Shown here: positions 56,160 through 64,000 of the stretch, one piece after another
How the letters are laid out: the number at the start of each line of letters is the position of its first letter
Numbering within the stretch: the first letter of the stretch is position 1
From: Rheinheimera tangshanensis
GTDB taxonomy: Bacteria; Pseudomonadota; Gammaproteobacteria; Enterobacterales; Alteromonadaceae
Length of the DNA: 64,000 nt
NCBI RefSeq assembly: GCF_014645135.1
Contig: NZ_BMLH01000010.1
Coordinates: 1-64,000, forward strand
Direction: 5' to 3'
Translations under genes and position numbers: made by a program
The notes under the pieces: generated by a model
Database searches by the model: none
What the model was told of the DNA's origin: nothing
What the model saw: only the letters and a program-made list of their open reading frames with translations

Positions 56160-56222
56160 AACCCTTAGTCCTTGGAGCCGCAGCTTTGTTGGCTGCGTTC
56201 TCTCGCCCCAATCACTTTGGGT
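56160..56222 (-). repeat. Dispersed intergenic repeat, copy 3 (after folE)
   Basis: On the minus strand the sequence aaagtgattggggcgagag, then cagccaacaaagctgcggct, matches copy 1 (actggggcgagagcgc, gtcaacaaagctacggct). It lies just after the folE stop and about 70 bases ahead of the VOC gene. Confidence 0.7.
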
Positions 56223-56289
56223 TTTCACTGGCTGAGTTTGGTTGATGCTGGCACACTGGCAAGCAGTCTTAGCCAGAGCGAGTAAAGCT

Positions 56290-56694
56290 ATGTTAGCCGG
56301 TATTCATCATGTGGCGCTGATTTGCAGTGATTATCAGCGCTCGAAACACTTCTACACTGAAATCCTTGGCCTGAAAGTTCTGGCTGAACATTACAGAGCT
56401 GAACGTTTGTCTTATAAATTGGACTTGCAGTTGCCTGATGGCAGTCAGCTCGAGCTGTTCTCTTTTCCCAATCCACCGCCTCGCCCTAGTGCACCTGAAG
56501 CGCAGGGCTTACGCCATCTGGCTTTTCAGGTGCTGGATGTGGCGCAAATGGTGGCGCATTTGGAAGCCCATGGTATAGCTGTGGAGCCAGTGCGGATTGA
56601 CCCTTATACAGAGCGCGCTTACACCTTTTTTAGAGACCCTGACTCTCTGCCACTGGAACTTTACCAAATAAAGCCAGACGAGCTGAGGCGCTAA
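56290..56694 (+). CDS. VOC (glyoxalase-like) metalloprotein, YaeR-like
   Basis: A 134-residue protein of the vicinal-oxygen-chelate superfamily. It begins MLAGIHHVALICSDYQRSKHFYTEILG, a typical VOC beta-alpha-beta start with a metal-binding His, and continues with GSQLELFSFPNPP, LRHLAFQV and FRDPDSLPLELYQ, where the second His and the Glu are likely metal ligands. It resembles YaeR of E. coli, whose reaction is unsettled. The start ATG 56290 gives YaeR-like length; an earlier frame from 56242 adds 16 residues of no known family. Its 3' end overlaps the converging phosphatase gene by 65 bases. Confidence 0.8.
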   Translation: MLAGIHHVALICSDYQRSKHFYTEILGLKVLAEHYRAERLSYKLDLQLPDGSQLELFSFPNPPPRPSAPEAQGLRHLAFQVLDVAQMVAHLEAHGIAVEPVRIDPYTERAYTFFRDPDSLPLELYQIKPDELRR

Positions 56695-57772
56695 AATCAA
56701 AAGCTTGTGCAGCTTTGGGTTGAACCGCCTGATAATCAAAACCCAGAGCTGCAGCTAATGTTGCGGCCATCTGGCCTTGTTGCCAGCTTCCAGTGGTACG
56801 AATTAAACCAGCCGCCGGGATCTCTGGTCCCATAGCGGCTAGCCAAATTTGTTCCGAGCCAGCAATTTGTGGCACAGGTCCTTTATAACCAGGTACAGCT
56901 GCACTTTTGCCATGCGAGCGCCACTGCGCCGCTTCGCCACGGCCATGATCAGTGCTTATCAGTAAAGTTGTTTGGTTGCGGTAATAAGGGTCGTTTTGTA
57001 ATTCCTGCCATAAGTCGGCAATAAACTGATCACTGCGATGAATAGCCGCCAGATACTGATCGTATTGACCCAAATGGGCAAAATCGTCGGCTTCACCCAA
57101 GGCTATGTAGAGCAATTTAGGTTTGTGTAAGCGCATATGCTCCAGCGCAAATTCCTGAGTAAATACATCCAGTCTTACGCTGGAAAAAGGGCTGGGTGTT
57201 TTGGCCTGTAACTGGTTCAAATACTTTTGTTTTTCACTGAGTTTTCCCTGTTCCTGCATAAAACCAGCATTCACCGTCAGGCCGGAACGCTTGGTATTTA
57301 AGATATAAGGAAACAAATCCCAGGAGCCAAAGGCTGCCACTTTATGTTGCAGTTGTGGCTGTTGGTTGAGCCATTCCAGTACTGTCACGTTCGGATTAGC
57401 TATTTTGTTATTGCTGTGAATAGCCGGATCGGAAAAACCAGCCAGCAATTCCTGATAGCCAGGGTAAGAAATCTGATAAGGGTTACTGACATTAATGGCT
57501 GAGCCCTGACGGCGGTCGCCGACCGTAATGCCTTGCTGCTTCACGGTTTTATGCAAAAAAGGCATTAAAAGTTCAGGCTGGCCTGGTTTAAAAGCCCGGA
57601 TCAGTTCCGGCGTTTTCACCCATTGTGGTTGTTGATAAAGGGTAGGGTCGGCTCCGGCAAAAACTTCCTGCCAACGCACTCCGTCAATGCTGACTAACAC
57701 CACTTTAGGTTCAGCCTTTAAGCTCAGTGGCAGTAGTAATACCAGCAATACCAGCCAGTTCAGTTTCATCAT
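56630..57772 (-). CDS. Alkaline-phosphatase-superfamily hydrolase, exported
   Basis: A 380-residue protein with a signal peptide (about 1-20, ending LKA) and an alkaline-phosphatase/nucleotide-pyrophosphatase core: VLVSIDGVRWQEVF with the first metal Asp, a nucleophile region around NPYQISYPGYQELLAGFSD, then LGEADDFAHLGQY and LISTDHGRGEAAQW with later metal ligands. It may cleave phosphate or sulfate esters in the periplasm; the substrate is unknown. It overlaps converging VOC by 65 bases, so their 3' ends are antisense. The symporter gene is divergent. Confidence 0.78.
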   Translation of the reverse strand: MMKLNWLVLLVLLLPLSLKAEPKVVLVSIDGVRWQEVFAGADPTLYQQPQWVKTPELIRAFKPGQPELLMPFLHKTVKQQGITVGDRRQGSAINVSNPYQISYPGYQELLAGFSDPAIHSNNKIANPNVTVLEWLNQQPQLQHKVAAFGSWDLFPYILNTKRSGLTVNAGFMQEQGKLSEKQKYLNQLQAKTPSPFSSVRLDVFTQEFALEHMRLHKPKLLYIALGEADDFAHLGQYDQYLAAIHRSDQFIADLWQELQNDPYYRNQTTLLISTDHGRGEAAQWRSHGKSAAVPGYKGPVPQIAGSEQIWLAAMGPEIPAAGLIRTTGSWQQGQMAATLAAALGFDYQAVQPKAAQAFDFSASARLALFGKVPVAESQGL

Positions 57773-57980
57773 TTAGCCCCAACAGCTGTGGATTGAGGCA
57801 GATCCTGCCAGTGGAACATGACAACAAAGCTGAAAACTGATGGCAATTCGGTGACAAGGCGCTTAGCAAAGATAAAAAAGCTTGCGTTGGCCTTATTCTG
57901 CGATGAAGATAGCCTTCTATAAAAATAGCCGTCTGGAAGTATATCAGGCGATAAAAATAAAAACTCCAAGGTGCGTGTGT

Positions 57981-59372
57981 ATGTCCGATTTTAGTTTTCA
58001 GCAGGCTTTTGAATGGTTGAGTTCTGCCATCGCCTCTGTGGTGTTTTATGCCATTCCTATTAATGGCGCTGCTTTGCCTGTCACAGTGCTTTGGCTGGTG
58101 CTGGGCGCTATTGTGTTTACCTGTTATTTAGGTTTTATCAATATTCGGGGTTTTCGCCATGCGATACGGGTGGTGCGTGGCGATTACGCCGATAAAACCG
58201 ACAAAGGCGATATCACGCAGTTTCAGGCCTTGTCGGCGGCGTTATCCGGCACTGTGGGCACAGGCAATATTGCCGGTGTGGCTGTCGCTATCGCTTTGGG
58301 TGGGCCGGGCGCAACCTTCTGGATGATAGTGGCTGGCTTTTTGGGTATGACCACTAAATTTGTTGAATGTACGCTGGCGGTGAAATACCGGGTCTATAAT
58401 GCCGATGGCAGCACTTCGGGTGGCCCTATGTATTACATCAAAGCCGCTCTAGATAAATATGGTTTGCCACGGTTAGGTAGCTTTTTAGCCGCCTTTTTTG
58501 CTATTGCCTGCGTGTTTGGTTCTGCGGGTTTTGTCCATGTCAATCAGGGTTTTTCTCAAGTCAAACTGGTGACAGGTTTTGATAATGCCTGGGTCTTTGG
58601 CCTGGTCTACTCGTTTTTAGTCGGCCTGGTGATCGTCGGTGGTATTCAAAGTATTGCCCGGGTCACCAGCAAATTAGTGCCTTTGATGTGTGCCATTTAT
58701 TTGTCGGCCGCTTTTGTATTTCTGGCGATGCACTTCGACGCTATTCCTGCAGCCATCTGGACCATTTTGCACAGCGCTTTTGCGCCTGAAGCCGCTTATG
58801 GTGGTGTGATAGGTGTGATTATTCAGGGCTTTCGCCGCGCTGCTTATTCTAACGAGGCCGGTATTGGGTCATCGCCTATAGCGCATTCGGCGGCCCGGAC
58901 TAAAGATCCTGTGTCTGAAGGTTTTGTTGGTTTACTGGAGCCATTTATCGACACAGTGGTAATTTGTACTATCTCTGCCTTGGTGATCGTGGTCAGTGGC
59001 GTTTACCTGCAGCCGGGTTTAGATGGTGTGCAAATGACCTCAGCCGCGTTTGGCTCAGTGTTTGACTGGTTCCCGCTGGTGCTGATGGTGGCATTGTTAC
59101 TCTTTGGTTATTCCACAGTAGTGAGCTGGTCTTTTTATGGCTTAAAGTCCTGGACTTACTTATTTGGTCACAGCGATTTTACTCAGCGTAGTTTCAAAGT
59201 GCTGTTTTGTACCGTAGTGGCGATAGGGGCTGTGCCCAATATGCTGGCAGTATTTGATTTTATCGACTCGATGATCTTTTTAATGGCAGTGCCGAATATT
59301 CTTGCCTTGTATTTGTTATTGCCGGAAGTAAAGCAGGATTTAAAAGCTTACCTTTTGAAACATAAGGGCTAA
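57981..59372 (+). CDS. Sodium:alanine symporter (AGCS family)
   Basis: Inner-membrane Na+-coupled amino acid transporter, 463 residues with about 11 hydrophobic segments. Family features: ALSGTVGTGNIAGVAVAIALGGPGATFWM, TKFVECTLAVKYR, GSTSGGPMYYI and RRAAYSNEAGIGSSPIAHSAA. The start is ATG 57981 with AAGG upstream; the open frame begins 33 codons earlier but that addition is not AGCS-like. The substrate is most likely alanine or glycine. It is divergent from the phosphatase. Confidence 0.92.
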   Translation: MSDFSFQQAFEWLSSAIASVVFYAIPINGAALPVTVLWLVLGAIVFTCYLGFINIRGFRHAIRVVRGDYADKTDKGDITQFQALSAALSGTVGTGNIAGVAVAIALGGPGATFWMIVAGFLGMTTKFVECTLAVKYRVYNADGSTSGGPMYYIKAALDKYGLPRLGSFLAAFFAIACVFGSAGFVHVNQGFSQVKLVTGFDNAWVFGLVYSFLVGLVIVGGIQSIARVTSKLVPLMCAIYLSAAFVFLAMHFDAIPAAIWTILHSAFAPEAAYGGVIGVIIQGFRRAAYSNEAGIGSSPIAHSAARTKDPVSEGFVGLLEPFIDTVVICTISALVIVVSGVYLQPGLDGVQMTSAAFGSVFDWFPLVLMVALLLFGYSTVVSWSFYGLKSWTYLFGHSDFTQRSFKVLFCTVVAIGAVPNMLAVFDFIDSMIFLMAVPNILALYLLLPEVKQDLKAYLLKHKG

Positions 59373-59378
59373 GCAATA

Positions 59379-59408
59379 AAAAAGGCAGCAATCTCTTGCT
59401 GCCTTTTT
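59379..59408. terminator. Bidirectional intrinsic terminator
   Basis: aaggcagcaa and ttgctgcctt form a stem of about 12 bp around a tctc loop, flanked by A- and T-runs, between converging symporter and DUF3010 genes. Confidence 0.85.
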
Positions 59409-59423
59409 ATCTTGCAAAACAGA

Positions 59424-59846
59424 TCATTTAGCCAGATATGCATAAGCGGTAATGAAGGCTGTTTCCTGAAAACCTTTTAGGCCTGTTTCTTTAAACACTA
59501 TTGGCACAGGATGACGTGACAGCTGCTCTTTAATAAAAGCGCTGGTCAGAATTTCGGTTTTAACATTAGGCAACAATTGCAGTGCAGCCTCCATCTTAAA
59601 ACCAACAGCACCTCCGGCAAACTTGCCTTTTTGTGGCCGTTCACGAATGACAAAAGCATCAATTTTGTAATCTTCTGCCAGCTTGGCAAATACAAACTGA
59701 AATTTCTTCATCTGCTCGCTGTCCTGATCTTTGAGCAGCGGCAAACGCACAGTACGGCAATCCGGAATATCAAACAGGCCGCTATCAATCGCCAATAAAC
59801 ACAAAATGGCTTCACTGCCTTTCATTTCAACACCACAAACGCGCAT
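59424..59846 (-). CDS. DUF3010 family protein
   Basis: A 140-residue protein of the DUF3010 family found in gammaproteobacteria (Shewanella, Vibrio and relatives). It begins MRVCGVEMKGSEAILCLLAID and contains FVIRERPQKGKFAGGAVGFKMEAA. The fold resembles small RNase-H/actin-like domains; no catalytic role is established. It is a single-gene unit. Confidence 0.8.
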   Translation of the reverse strand: MRVCGVEMKGSEAILCLLAIDSGLFDIPDCRTVRLPLLKDQDSEQMKKFQFVFAKLAEDYKIDAFVIRERPQKGKFAGGAVGFKMEAALQLLPNVKTEILTSAFIKEQLSRHPVPIVFKETGLKGFQETAFITAYAYLAK

Positions 59847-59970
59847 AGGATTCTCTCGCTAACTCAAGTTAGGCATATTATGACAGCTTAGCAGGGAAAA
59901 ACGATAGCCAAATATGCCGCAGCCACATCCTATGCCCTCGCCTGCGTGGCGGCATGTACGGGCATAGATC

Positions 59971-60245
59971 CCTTAAGTAATTGCTGTCAACTGTAGGGGC
60001 GCGGGTTTATCCCCGGCCGTCCGGCGACAAGGGGTTGAGAGGCTGGGAGCATAGTCCACTATGCGACCTGGCCGAAAGCGCGTAGTCAACAAAGCTATGG
60101 CAGCACGTCGACGGGGAAAGCCCCTAAGTAATTGCGGTCAGAGCGAGGCGACAAGGGGTTGAGAGGCTGGGAGCATAGTCCACTATGCGACCTGACCGAA
60201 AGCGCGTAGTCAACAAAGCTATGGCGGCAAGTACGACGGGGATAA
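59971..60245 (+). repeat. Dispersed intergenic repeat, copies 4 and 5 in tandem
   Basis: Two units with a period of 124 bases. The shared part runs 60023-60098 and 60147-60222 with one visible difference (g/a in gaccTGgcc vs gaccTGacc), starting at ggcgacaaggggttgag and passing through gggagcatagtccactatgc and gtagtcaacaaagctatggc. Each is preceded by a shorter match, taagtaattgc-gtca. It matches copies 1-3, so this is the densest site of the family. The rest of 59847-60369 holds no gene I can support. Confidence 0.85.
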
Positions 60246-60369
60246 AGGGGAGAAGAAAAAAGCAGACAAACCTGACAGGGGGGGAGGTAGCTTGTCTGCT
60301 CACAGTGAGGTCAGATCTTAATTGCGTGCTGTGGCCGGGGAAGCCAGGCATCACTACAACAAGATCTTA

Positions 60370-60501
60370 TTACTGCTGAAAATCTTCGTTTTCGATATCC
60401 CACTGGCTTACCGAAATCTGTCGGTAAAAAGACCAGTGCTGTAACAACCAATTTAACCAATGGTGGTGTACGTCGTGATCCTGCGGAATATGGAATGACA
60501 T
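60370..60501 (-). CDS. 43-residue His- and Trp-rich small protein
   Basis: Short ORF encoding 43 residues, starting MSFHIPQDHDVHHHW. AGGAGA (minus strand, 60507-60512) lies five bases before the ATG, an unusually good ribosome binding site for a shadow frame. It is 9% His and 9% Trp-like aromatic content with an amphipathic middle (WLNWLLQHWSFYRQ, residues 15-28) and an acidic tail (DIENEDFQQ). It stands alone between the tandem repeats and the TPR gene. No family recognised; it may bind metal or membrane. Coding status is inferred from the ribosome binding site only. Confidence 0.55.
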   Translation of the reverse strand: MSFHIPQDHDVHHHWLNWLLQHWSFYRQISVSQWDIENEDFQQ

Positions 60502-60576
60502 ATCAATCTCCTGCTAAACCTGAGCGCTTCGACTAACGCGGCGCTCAGTCTAGTCTGCTTAGATGACAATACCTTT

Positions 60577-61107
60577 TCAGTTCGTCACATTTAAGGTTGA
60601 AGCTGTGTACACAGGGCTGAGTGCTTTCATCTTTTCATTTAAAAGCGCCAGGTTGTGCTGGTTGATCTCGCTTTGCTCAAGCATGGTGGCCTGTTGAAAA
60701 TCAGCTAAAGCTGCAACAGGATCTTGCCCCAGCAAACGGGCTACACCGCGGTTGGTATGAGCAAAAGAGCGCATTTCACGTTTATAGCTGCTGTCGCTGC
60801 TTTCGGCGCGACGGGCGGCATAAATGGCTGCACTGCATGCTTGCTCTGCCTGTTTAAACTCTGCCATATGGGTGTATGCCACACATAAGCTCATATGTTT
60901 GCTGAATGAGTCTGCTTGCTTGTCTGTCGCTGCTGTTGCTTCAGCAACACCATCCTGATACAGACCGGCTTTAATTTTGCTCACACCTGGGGTGTCTTCA
61001 ATCAACACCATTTTAAATCCGCTGGTGGCTGCGCTGGCGACAAAAGAACTTGAGGCCAACAGCATCACTGCTACTTTTTTGCCAAAGCTAAGGGATGTCG
61101 CTTTCAT
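60577..61107 (-). CDS. Exported TPR-like protein
   Basis: A 176-residue protein with a signal peptide (about 1-25, ASSSFVASA) and helical repeats with TPR-like spacing: FSKHMSLCVAYTHMAEFKQAEQACSAAI and SFAHTNRGVARLLGQDPVAALADFQQATML. It probably acts as a periplasmic protein-interaction scaffold; partner unknown. It is read towards the small protein gene, whose gap holds a good ribosome binding site but no terminator I recognise. Conserved relatives exist in Alteromonadales as far as I can judge from its character. Confidence 0.7.
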   Translation of the reverse strand: MKATSLSFGKKVAVMLLASSSFVASAATSGFKMVLIEDTPGVSKIKAGLYQDGVAEATAATDKQADSFSKHMSLCVAYTHMAEFKQAEQACSAAIYAARRAESSDSSYKREMRSFAHTNRGVARLLGQDPVAALADFQQATMLEQSEINQHNLALLNEKMKALSPVYTASTLNVTN

Positions 61108-61360
61108 AATTTACTCTCCAGTACTCTTCAGTCATTTCATTTCAAAGTGCAGCTTCGTTACTGCACTGTGCTTACTTTAGAAAGTTCCTGAAGAACTGAC
61201 AAAGGATATAAATCCAACTGATAGATGAAGGAAATTCATCTATGGCGCGGTAAAAATGTCATATTCAATTGATAGCTGAGGTTTGAGCTGCGGAGGTGGA
61301 ACTATAAGTCTGGCTGCAGAGAAGAGAGCTCACCTACGTCCTTGTAGGTAAAAATAGTGG

Positions 61361-62245
61361 CTAAAATGCGCGTTGAAAGCTTTGTAAGATCCAATTTACC
61401 AGCAACTGAATTTGTGGTTTATTCGGGTCCGTTTCGTGTTGTACCAGATAATATTTATCACGGCTTTCCAGTTCTTCACTGAACAGACGTTTTAAGCTGC
61501 CGCTGGCAAACCAGGAATGACTGATAGGCCATGGCACCAAGGCTATACCTAAACCTTGCTGAGCAGCCCGGGCGACGCTAAACATGCTGTCGAGCTGGAT
61601 CACTTGTTTGGGGGTGAATACTTCCAGTTCCAGTTGTTCTGCCCACTGATGCCAGGACCAGGGTCTGGCTTGATGCACCAGGCAAGGGACTTTGGTTAAA
61701 GCGTCAAAGCCTAAGCCATCCAGTTGCTGGTACAAGGCTGGATTGCAGGCTGGTACATAGCTGATCGGAAAAAGCTCATAAGCCACTCTGTCCGTAGGTT
61801 TACTGCTGGCCAATAATATTTGCAGATCGGTGTGTTTGGCCGGGTCCTGACGGGACTTAATAGTTTCAACTTTTAAGTTGATATCCGGATGTTGTTCCGA
61901 CCAGCCCACCAGTTTAGGCACAAATAGTTCACTGGCAAAAAACTCTGGCATTGAAATACTGATTTCAGTTGGATTTTTTTGCTGGCTGAAGGTGCGCAAG
62001 GTTTGCTCCAGCTCACGCATCAGCGGCAACAACGCCTGATAAAAGGCTTTGCCTTGCGCTGTCAGTTCAACAGAGCGGGTTTGACGCAGAAATAAGTCCA
62101 GCCCGAGCTCAGATTCCAATTGTTTAATTTGGTGACTGACAGCCGAAGGAGTCAGATACAACTGACGCGCGGTTTCTTTAAAACTTAAACAGTCGGCGGC
62201 GACACAAAAACAGCGTAGGCCGCGCATCGAACTATGTATGGCCAT
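61361..62245 (-). CDS. LysR-family transcriptional regulator (GcvA-like)
   Basis: A 294-residue regulator. The N-terminal winged helix-turn-helix (SFKETARQLYLTPSAVSHQIKQLESELGLDLFLRQTRSVELTAQG) is followed by a type 2 periplasmic-binding-like effector domain. The first residues resemble GcvA. It has no divergent partner gene sharing its promoter in the usual way: 185 bases separate it from mtnB on the same strand, and the TPR gene is upstream of nothing obvious. Target genes and effector unknown. Confidence 0.88.
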   Translation of the reverse strand: MAIHSSMRGLRCFCVAADCLSFKETARQLYLTPSAVSHQIKQLESELGLDLFLRQTRSVELTAQGKAFYQALLPLMRELEQTLRTFSQQKNPTEISISMPEFFASELFVPKLVGWSEQHPDINLKVETIKSRQDPAKHTDLQILLASSKPTDRVAYELFPISYVPACNPALYQQLDGLGFDALTKVPCLVHQARPWSWHQWAEQLELEVFTPKQVIQLDSMFSVARAAQQGLGIALVPWPISHSWFASGSLKRLFSEELESRDKYYLVQHETDPNKPQIQLLVNWILQSFQRAF

Positions 62246-62430
62246 ATGAATTCACAGTAGTTACCAAAGACATATCACTTAAGCAAAAATAGAACCACAT
62301 GTTCATGCTATTGAATATAAAGCAATTTATTATTGTTCGATAGCAGCATTGAACCGAGTCCGGTCAGTGTTGCCCCATTATAGGGCAATGGTGCCAAATG
62401 AAAGCAAGCGGCCTGAGTATAACCCCTGAA

Positions 62431-63057
62431 TTATGAATTAAAATGACAACTTGCTTTGATCCGCTCCAGCTCACAGCCAATCAAAAATTGCCAGGTCTCC
62501 AGATGTCGTTTGGCGCTGTCGATACTGTCGCCCCAGACGTAAAGGCCATGGCCGCGAATTAACAAGGCATGGGGTAAAGTTTCCCGCTCAAAGCGTTGGT
62601 GTAATTCCTGCAACGTTAGTTCAGCATTTTGCGGATCTAAAATTGCCAGAGGGCAACAATTGCGTTGTGGCTCAGAAATAGCTACCAGATTTTGTAACTG
62701 ATAACCGACAAATAAATGTTGGTCGGCTTTGATTAAACGTGAAAATACAGTAGCTTGCATACTGTGAGTTTGCAGCACTACTTTATGGTGCGGGTTGATT
62801 TGATATAAAAACTGATGAACAGCCGTAGCTGTGTCAGTCTGAGCGTGGCTTGTCCAGTGGTATGGCACCAGATCGGCAGGACTTAATTCGCCCTTATCTT
62901 TGTCTGTGCTGGTAAAAAGCGCGCTATGCTCAGCGGTGCGGACAGAAAAAAGGCCACTGCCAAAGGGTAGCCATTGGCGCTGTACTATCCAGCGACCTAA
63001 AGCGCAAAGCTGGATAGCATAAGGATTTAATTGATTCGTTTGGATAGCTTGATTCAT
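62431..63057 (-). CDS. mtnB: Methylthioribulose-1-phosphate dehydratase, divergent
   Basis: Class II aldolase-fold enzyme of the methionine salvage pathway, dehydrating 5-methylthioribulose 1-phosphate. It has 208 residues from ATG 63057 (a longer frame begins at 63081). Family features: VVLQTHSMQATVFSRLI and LLIRGHGLYVWGDS near residue 170, with H98 and H170 expected to bind zinc. The usual first ligand of the H-x-H pair is Gln96 here (QTH). The motif around LFTSTDKDKGELS is also looser than in Pseudomonas MtnB. Its function is therefore likely but not certain. The methionine aminotransferase gene is divergent from it, which supports a salvage role. Confidence 0.72.
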   Translation of the reverse strand: MNQAIQTNQLNPYAIQLCALGRWIVQRQWLPFGSGLFSVRTAEHSALFTSTDKDKGELSPADLVPYHWTSHAQTDTATAVHQFLYQINPHHKVVLQTHSMQATVFSRLIKADQHLFVGYQLQNLVAISEPQRNCCPLAILDPQNAELTLQELHQRFERETLPHALLIRGHGLYVWGDSIDSAKRHLETWQFLIGCELERIKASCHFNS

Positions 63058-63159
63058 CTTGATGTTTAGACGTCTACACATAAAACTGTCTGGATGATAG
63101 CATTCGTTGTTTTGCCAAGCCAGTCCGTTTCTACTGTTTTTGTACTGCTGTGAGATCCC

Positions 63160-64000
63160 ATGATGAAGTTACAAAGCAAATTGCCTGCCTTAGGCACCAC
63201 TATTTTTAGTCAGATGTCGCAATTGGCAGCAGAACACCAGGCCATTAACCTCTCTCAGGGGTTTCCTGACTTTCCATCCAATCCAAGATTGATTGAATTA
63301 TTAAGCGAAGCAGCTCGCAGTGGCTTGAATCAGTATGCGCCTATGCCCGGTGTACTGGCGCTACGTCAACAAATTGCAGCTTTAGTGCAGAGTTGTTACC
63401 AGCGGCAGTTGTGCGCTGAACAACAGATCACAGTCAGCAGTGGTGCAACCGAAGCGCTTTTTGTAGCGATACAGGCTCTGGTTCGGCCAGGTGATGAAGT
63501 GATAGTCTTTGATCCGGCTTATGACAGCTATCAGCCCGCTGTGGAGCTGGCTGGCGGTTTTACTGTGCATGTGCCTTTGTTACCCCCTTTGTATCAAGTG
63601 GACTGGGCTCAGCTTGAAAAACAAATCAGTAAAAAAACACGGCTGATTATTGTCAACAGCCCACACAATCCAACAGGAGCTGTATTTAGTCATCAGGACT
63701 GGTTGTCGTTGCAGGCGTTGGTATTAAAGCATCGTTTGTATTGCATCAGCGACGAGGTCTACGAGCACCTGGTGTTTGATGGACAACCGCAGTTAAGTGC
63801 GAACCAATACCCTGAGCTGGCCGAGCGCAGCTATATTGTCTCCTCGTTTGGCAAGACCTTTCATGTCACGGGCTGGAAGTTGGGTTATGCCGTAGCCAGT
63901 GCTGAGCTGACTGCGGAATTTCGAAAAATACATCAGTATGTCACTTTCTCCAGCTTTACTCCGGCTCAGCATGCTATTACTCAGTTGTTGGCTGAGCAGC
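63160..64000 (+). CDS. Methionine aminotransferase (partial, runs off the right edge)
   Basis: The first 280 residues of a PLP-dependent class I aminotransferase; no stop before the window end. It resembles YbdL of E. coli and MtnE-type aminotransferases: INLSQGFPDFPSNPRL, VSSGATEALFVAIQALV, NSPHNPTGAVF, SDEVYEHLVFDG and SFGKTFHVTGWKLGY with the Schiff-base Lys. It likely transaminates ketomethylthiobutyrate to methionine, the last salvage step. The start is ATG 63160 or 63163. Divergent from mtnB, 102 bases away. Confidence 0.87.
   Translation, partial: MMKLQSKLPALGTTIFSQMSQLAAEHQAINLSQGFPDFPSNPRLIELLSEAARSGLNQYAPMPGVLALRQQIAALVQSCYQRQLCAEQQITVSSGATEALFVAIQALVRPGDEVIVFDPAYDSYQPAVELAGGFTVHVPLLPPLYQVDWAQLEKQISKKTRLIIVNSPHNPTGAVFSHQDWLSLQALVLKHRLYCISDEVYEHLVFDGQPQLSANQYPELAERSYIVSSFGKTFHVTGWKLGYAVASAELTAEFRKIHQYVTFSSFTPAQHAITQLLAEQ

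Noticed and set aside
61321-61349. Small hairpin (acctac/gtaggt) downstream of the LysR gene
   Set aside because: On the LysR strand it lacks a following T-run and only six base pairs are formed; not reported as a terminator.
1-64000. tRNA, rRNA, CRISPR, integrase, transposase or attachment sites
   Set aside because: None were recognised by eye in either strand; a covariance search would be needed to exclude small RNAs.

Overview
The window is one stretch of chromosome from a gammaproteobacterium. The housekeeping order (rpoE-rseABC-lepA-lepB-rnc-era-recO-pdxJ-acpS; sdhE/ygfX next to nadB; barA divergent from rlmD-relA-mazG; ubiD next to fre) is typical of Alteromonadales and relatives. Overall protein character suggests a Rheinheimera-like aquatic bacterium; that genus is an inference from gene content, not a database match. 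No tRNA, rRNA, CRISPR array, transposase, integrase or prophage was seen.

Layout. 0.4-11.5 kb: S9 peptidase, a ubiD-ferredoxin-fre operon, an EAL phosphodiesterase, a cystathionine beta-lyase-like enzyme, a two-subunit bacterioferritin, a hydratase and a cation/proton antiporter. 11.9-16.9 kb: ppc and a TonB-dependent receptor. 17.5-21.8 kb: a class II bacteriocin (microcin) export cassette with HlyD-type adaptor, double-glycine precursor, membrane-protein immunity candidate and C39-peptidase ABC exporter. 21.9-31 kb: mtnK, an NlpE/META lipoprotein, an RND pump, creA, slyD, ygfZ and sdhE-ygfX. 31-41.8 kb: nadB, then the envelope-stress and lep-rnc-era-recO-pdxJ-acpS series. 41.9-45.4 kb: the most unusual locus, a split borosin cluster with a SonM-like peptide alpha-N-methyltransferase, a GNAT acetyltransferase, a SonA-like precursor with a borosin-binding-like domain and unusual acidic C-terminus, and a diguanylate cyclase that starts two bases after the precursor stop. 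45.5-54.8 kb: a TonB-like hypothetical protein, barA, rlmD-relA-mazG and two lipoproteins. 54.8-64 kb: an element-rich intergenic region, folE, a VOC protein, an alkaline-phosphatase-fold enzyme, an Na+/alanine symporter, a DUF3010 protein, tandem repeats, a 43-residue small protein, a TPR protein, a LysR regulator, and mtnB divergent from a methionine aminotransferase gene that runs off the right edge.

Links between genes. Methionine and sulfur recycling recurs: the metC-like gene, mtnK, mtnB and the terminal aminotransferase. The mtnK and mtnB products each carry a substitution at an expected metal-binding position. Two secondary-metabolite or peptide systems are present (borosin and bacteriocin). 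A dispersed intergenic repeat of about 60-100 bp occurs at least five times, once just upstream of ppc, once just before the borosin methyltransferase, once before the VOC gene and twice in tandem near 60.1 kb.

Functions are read from motifs, length and gene order; no similarity search was run. Where the longest open frame starts earlier than the expected protein, the start was moved to the codon best supported by a ribosome binding site and family length, and this is stated.
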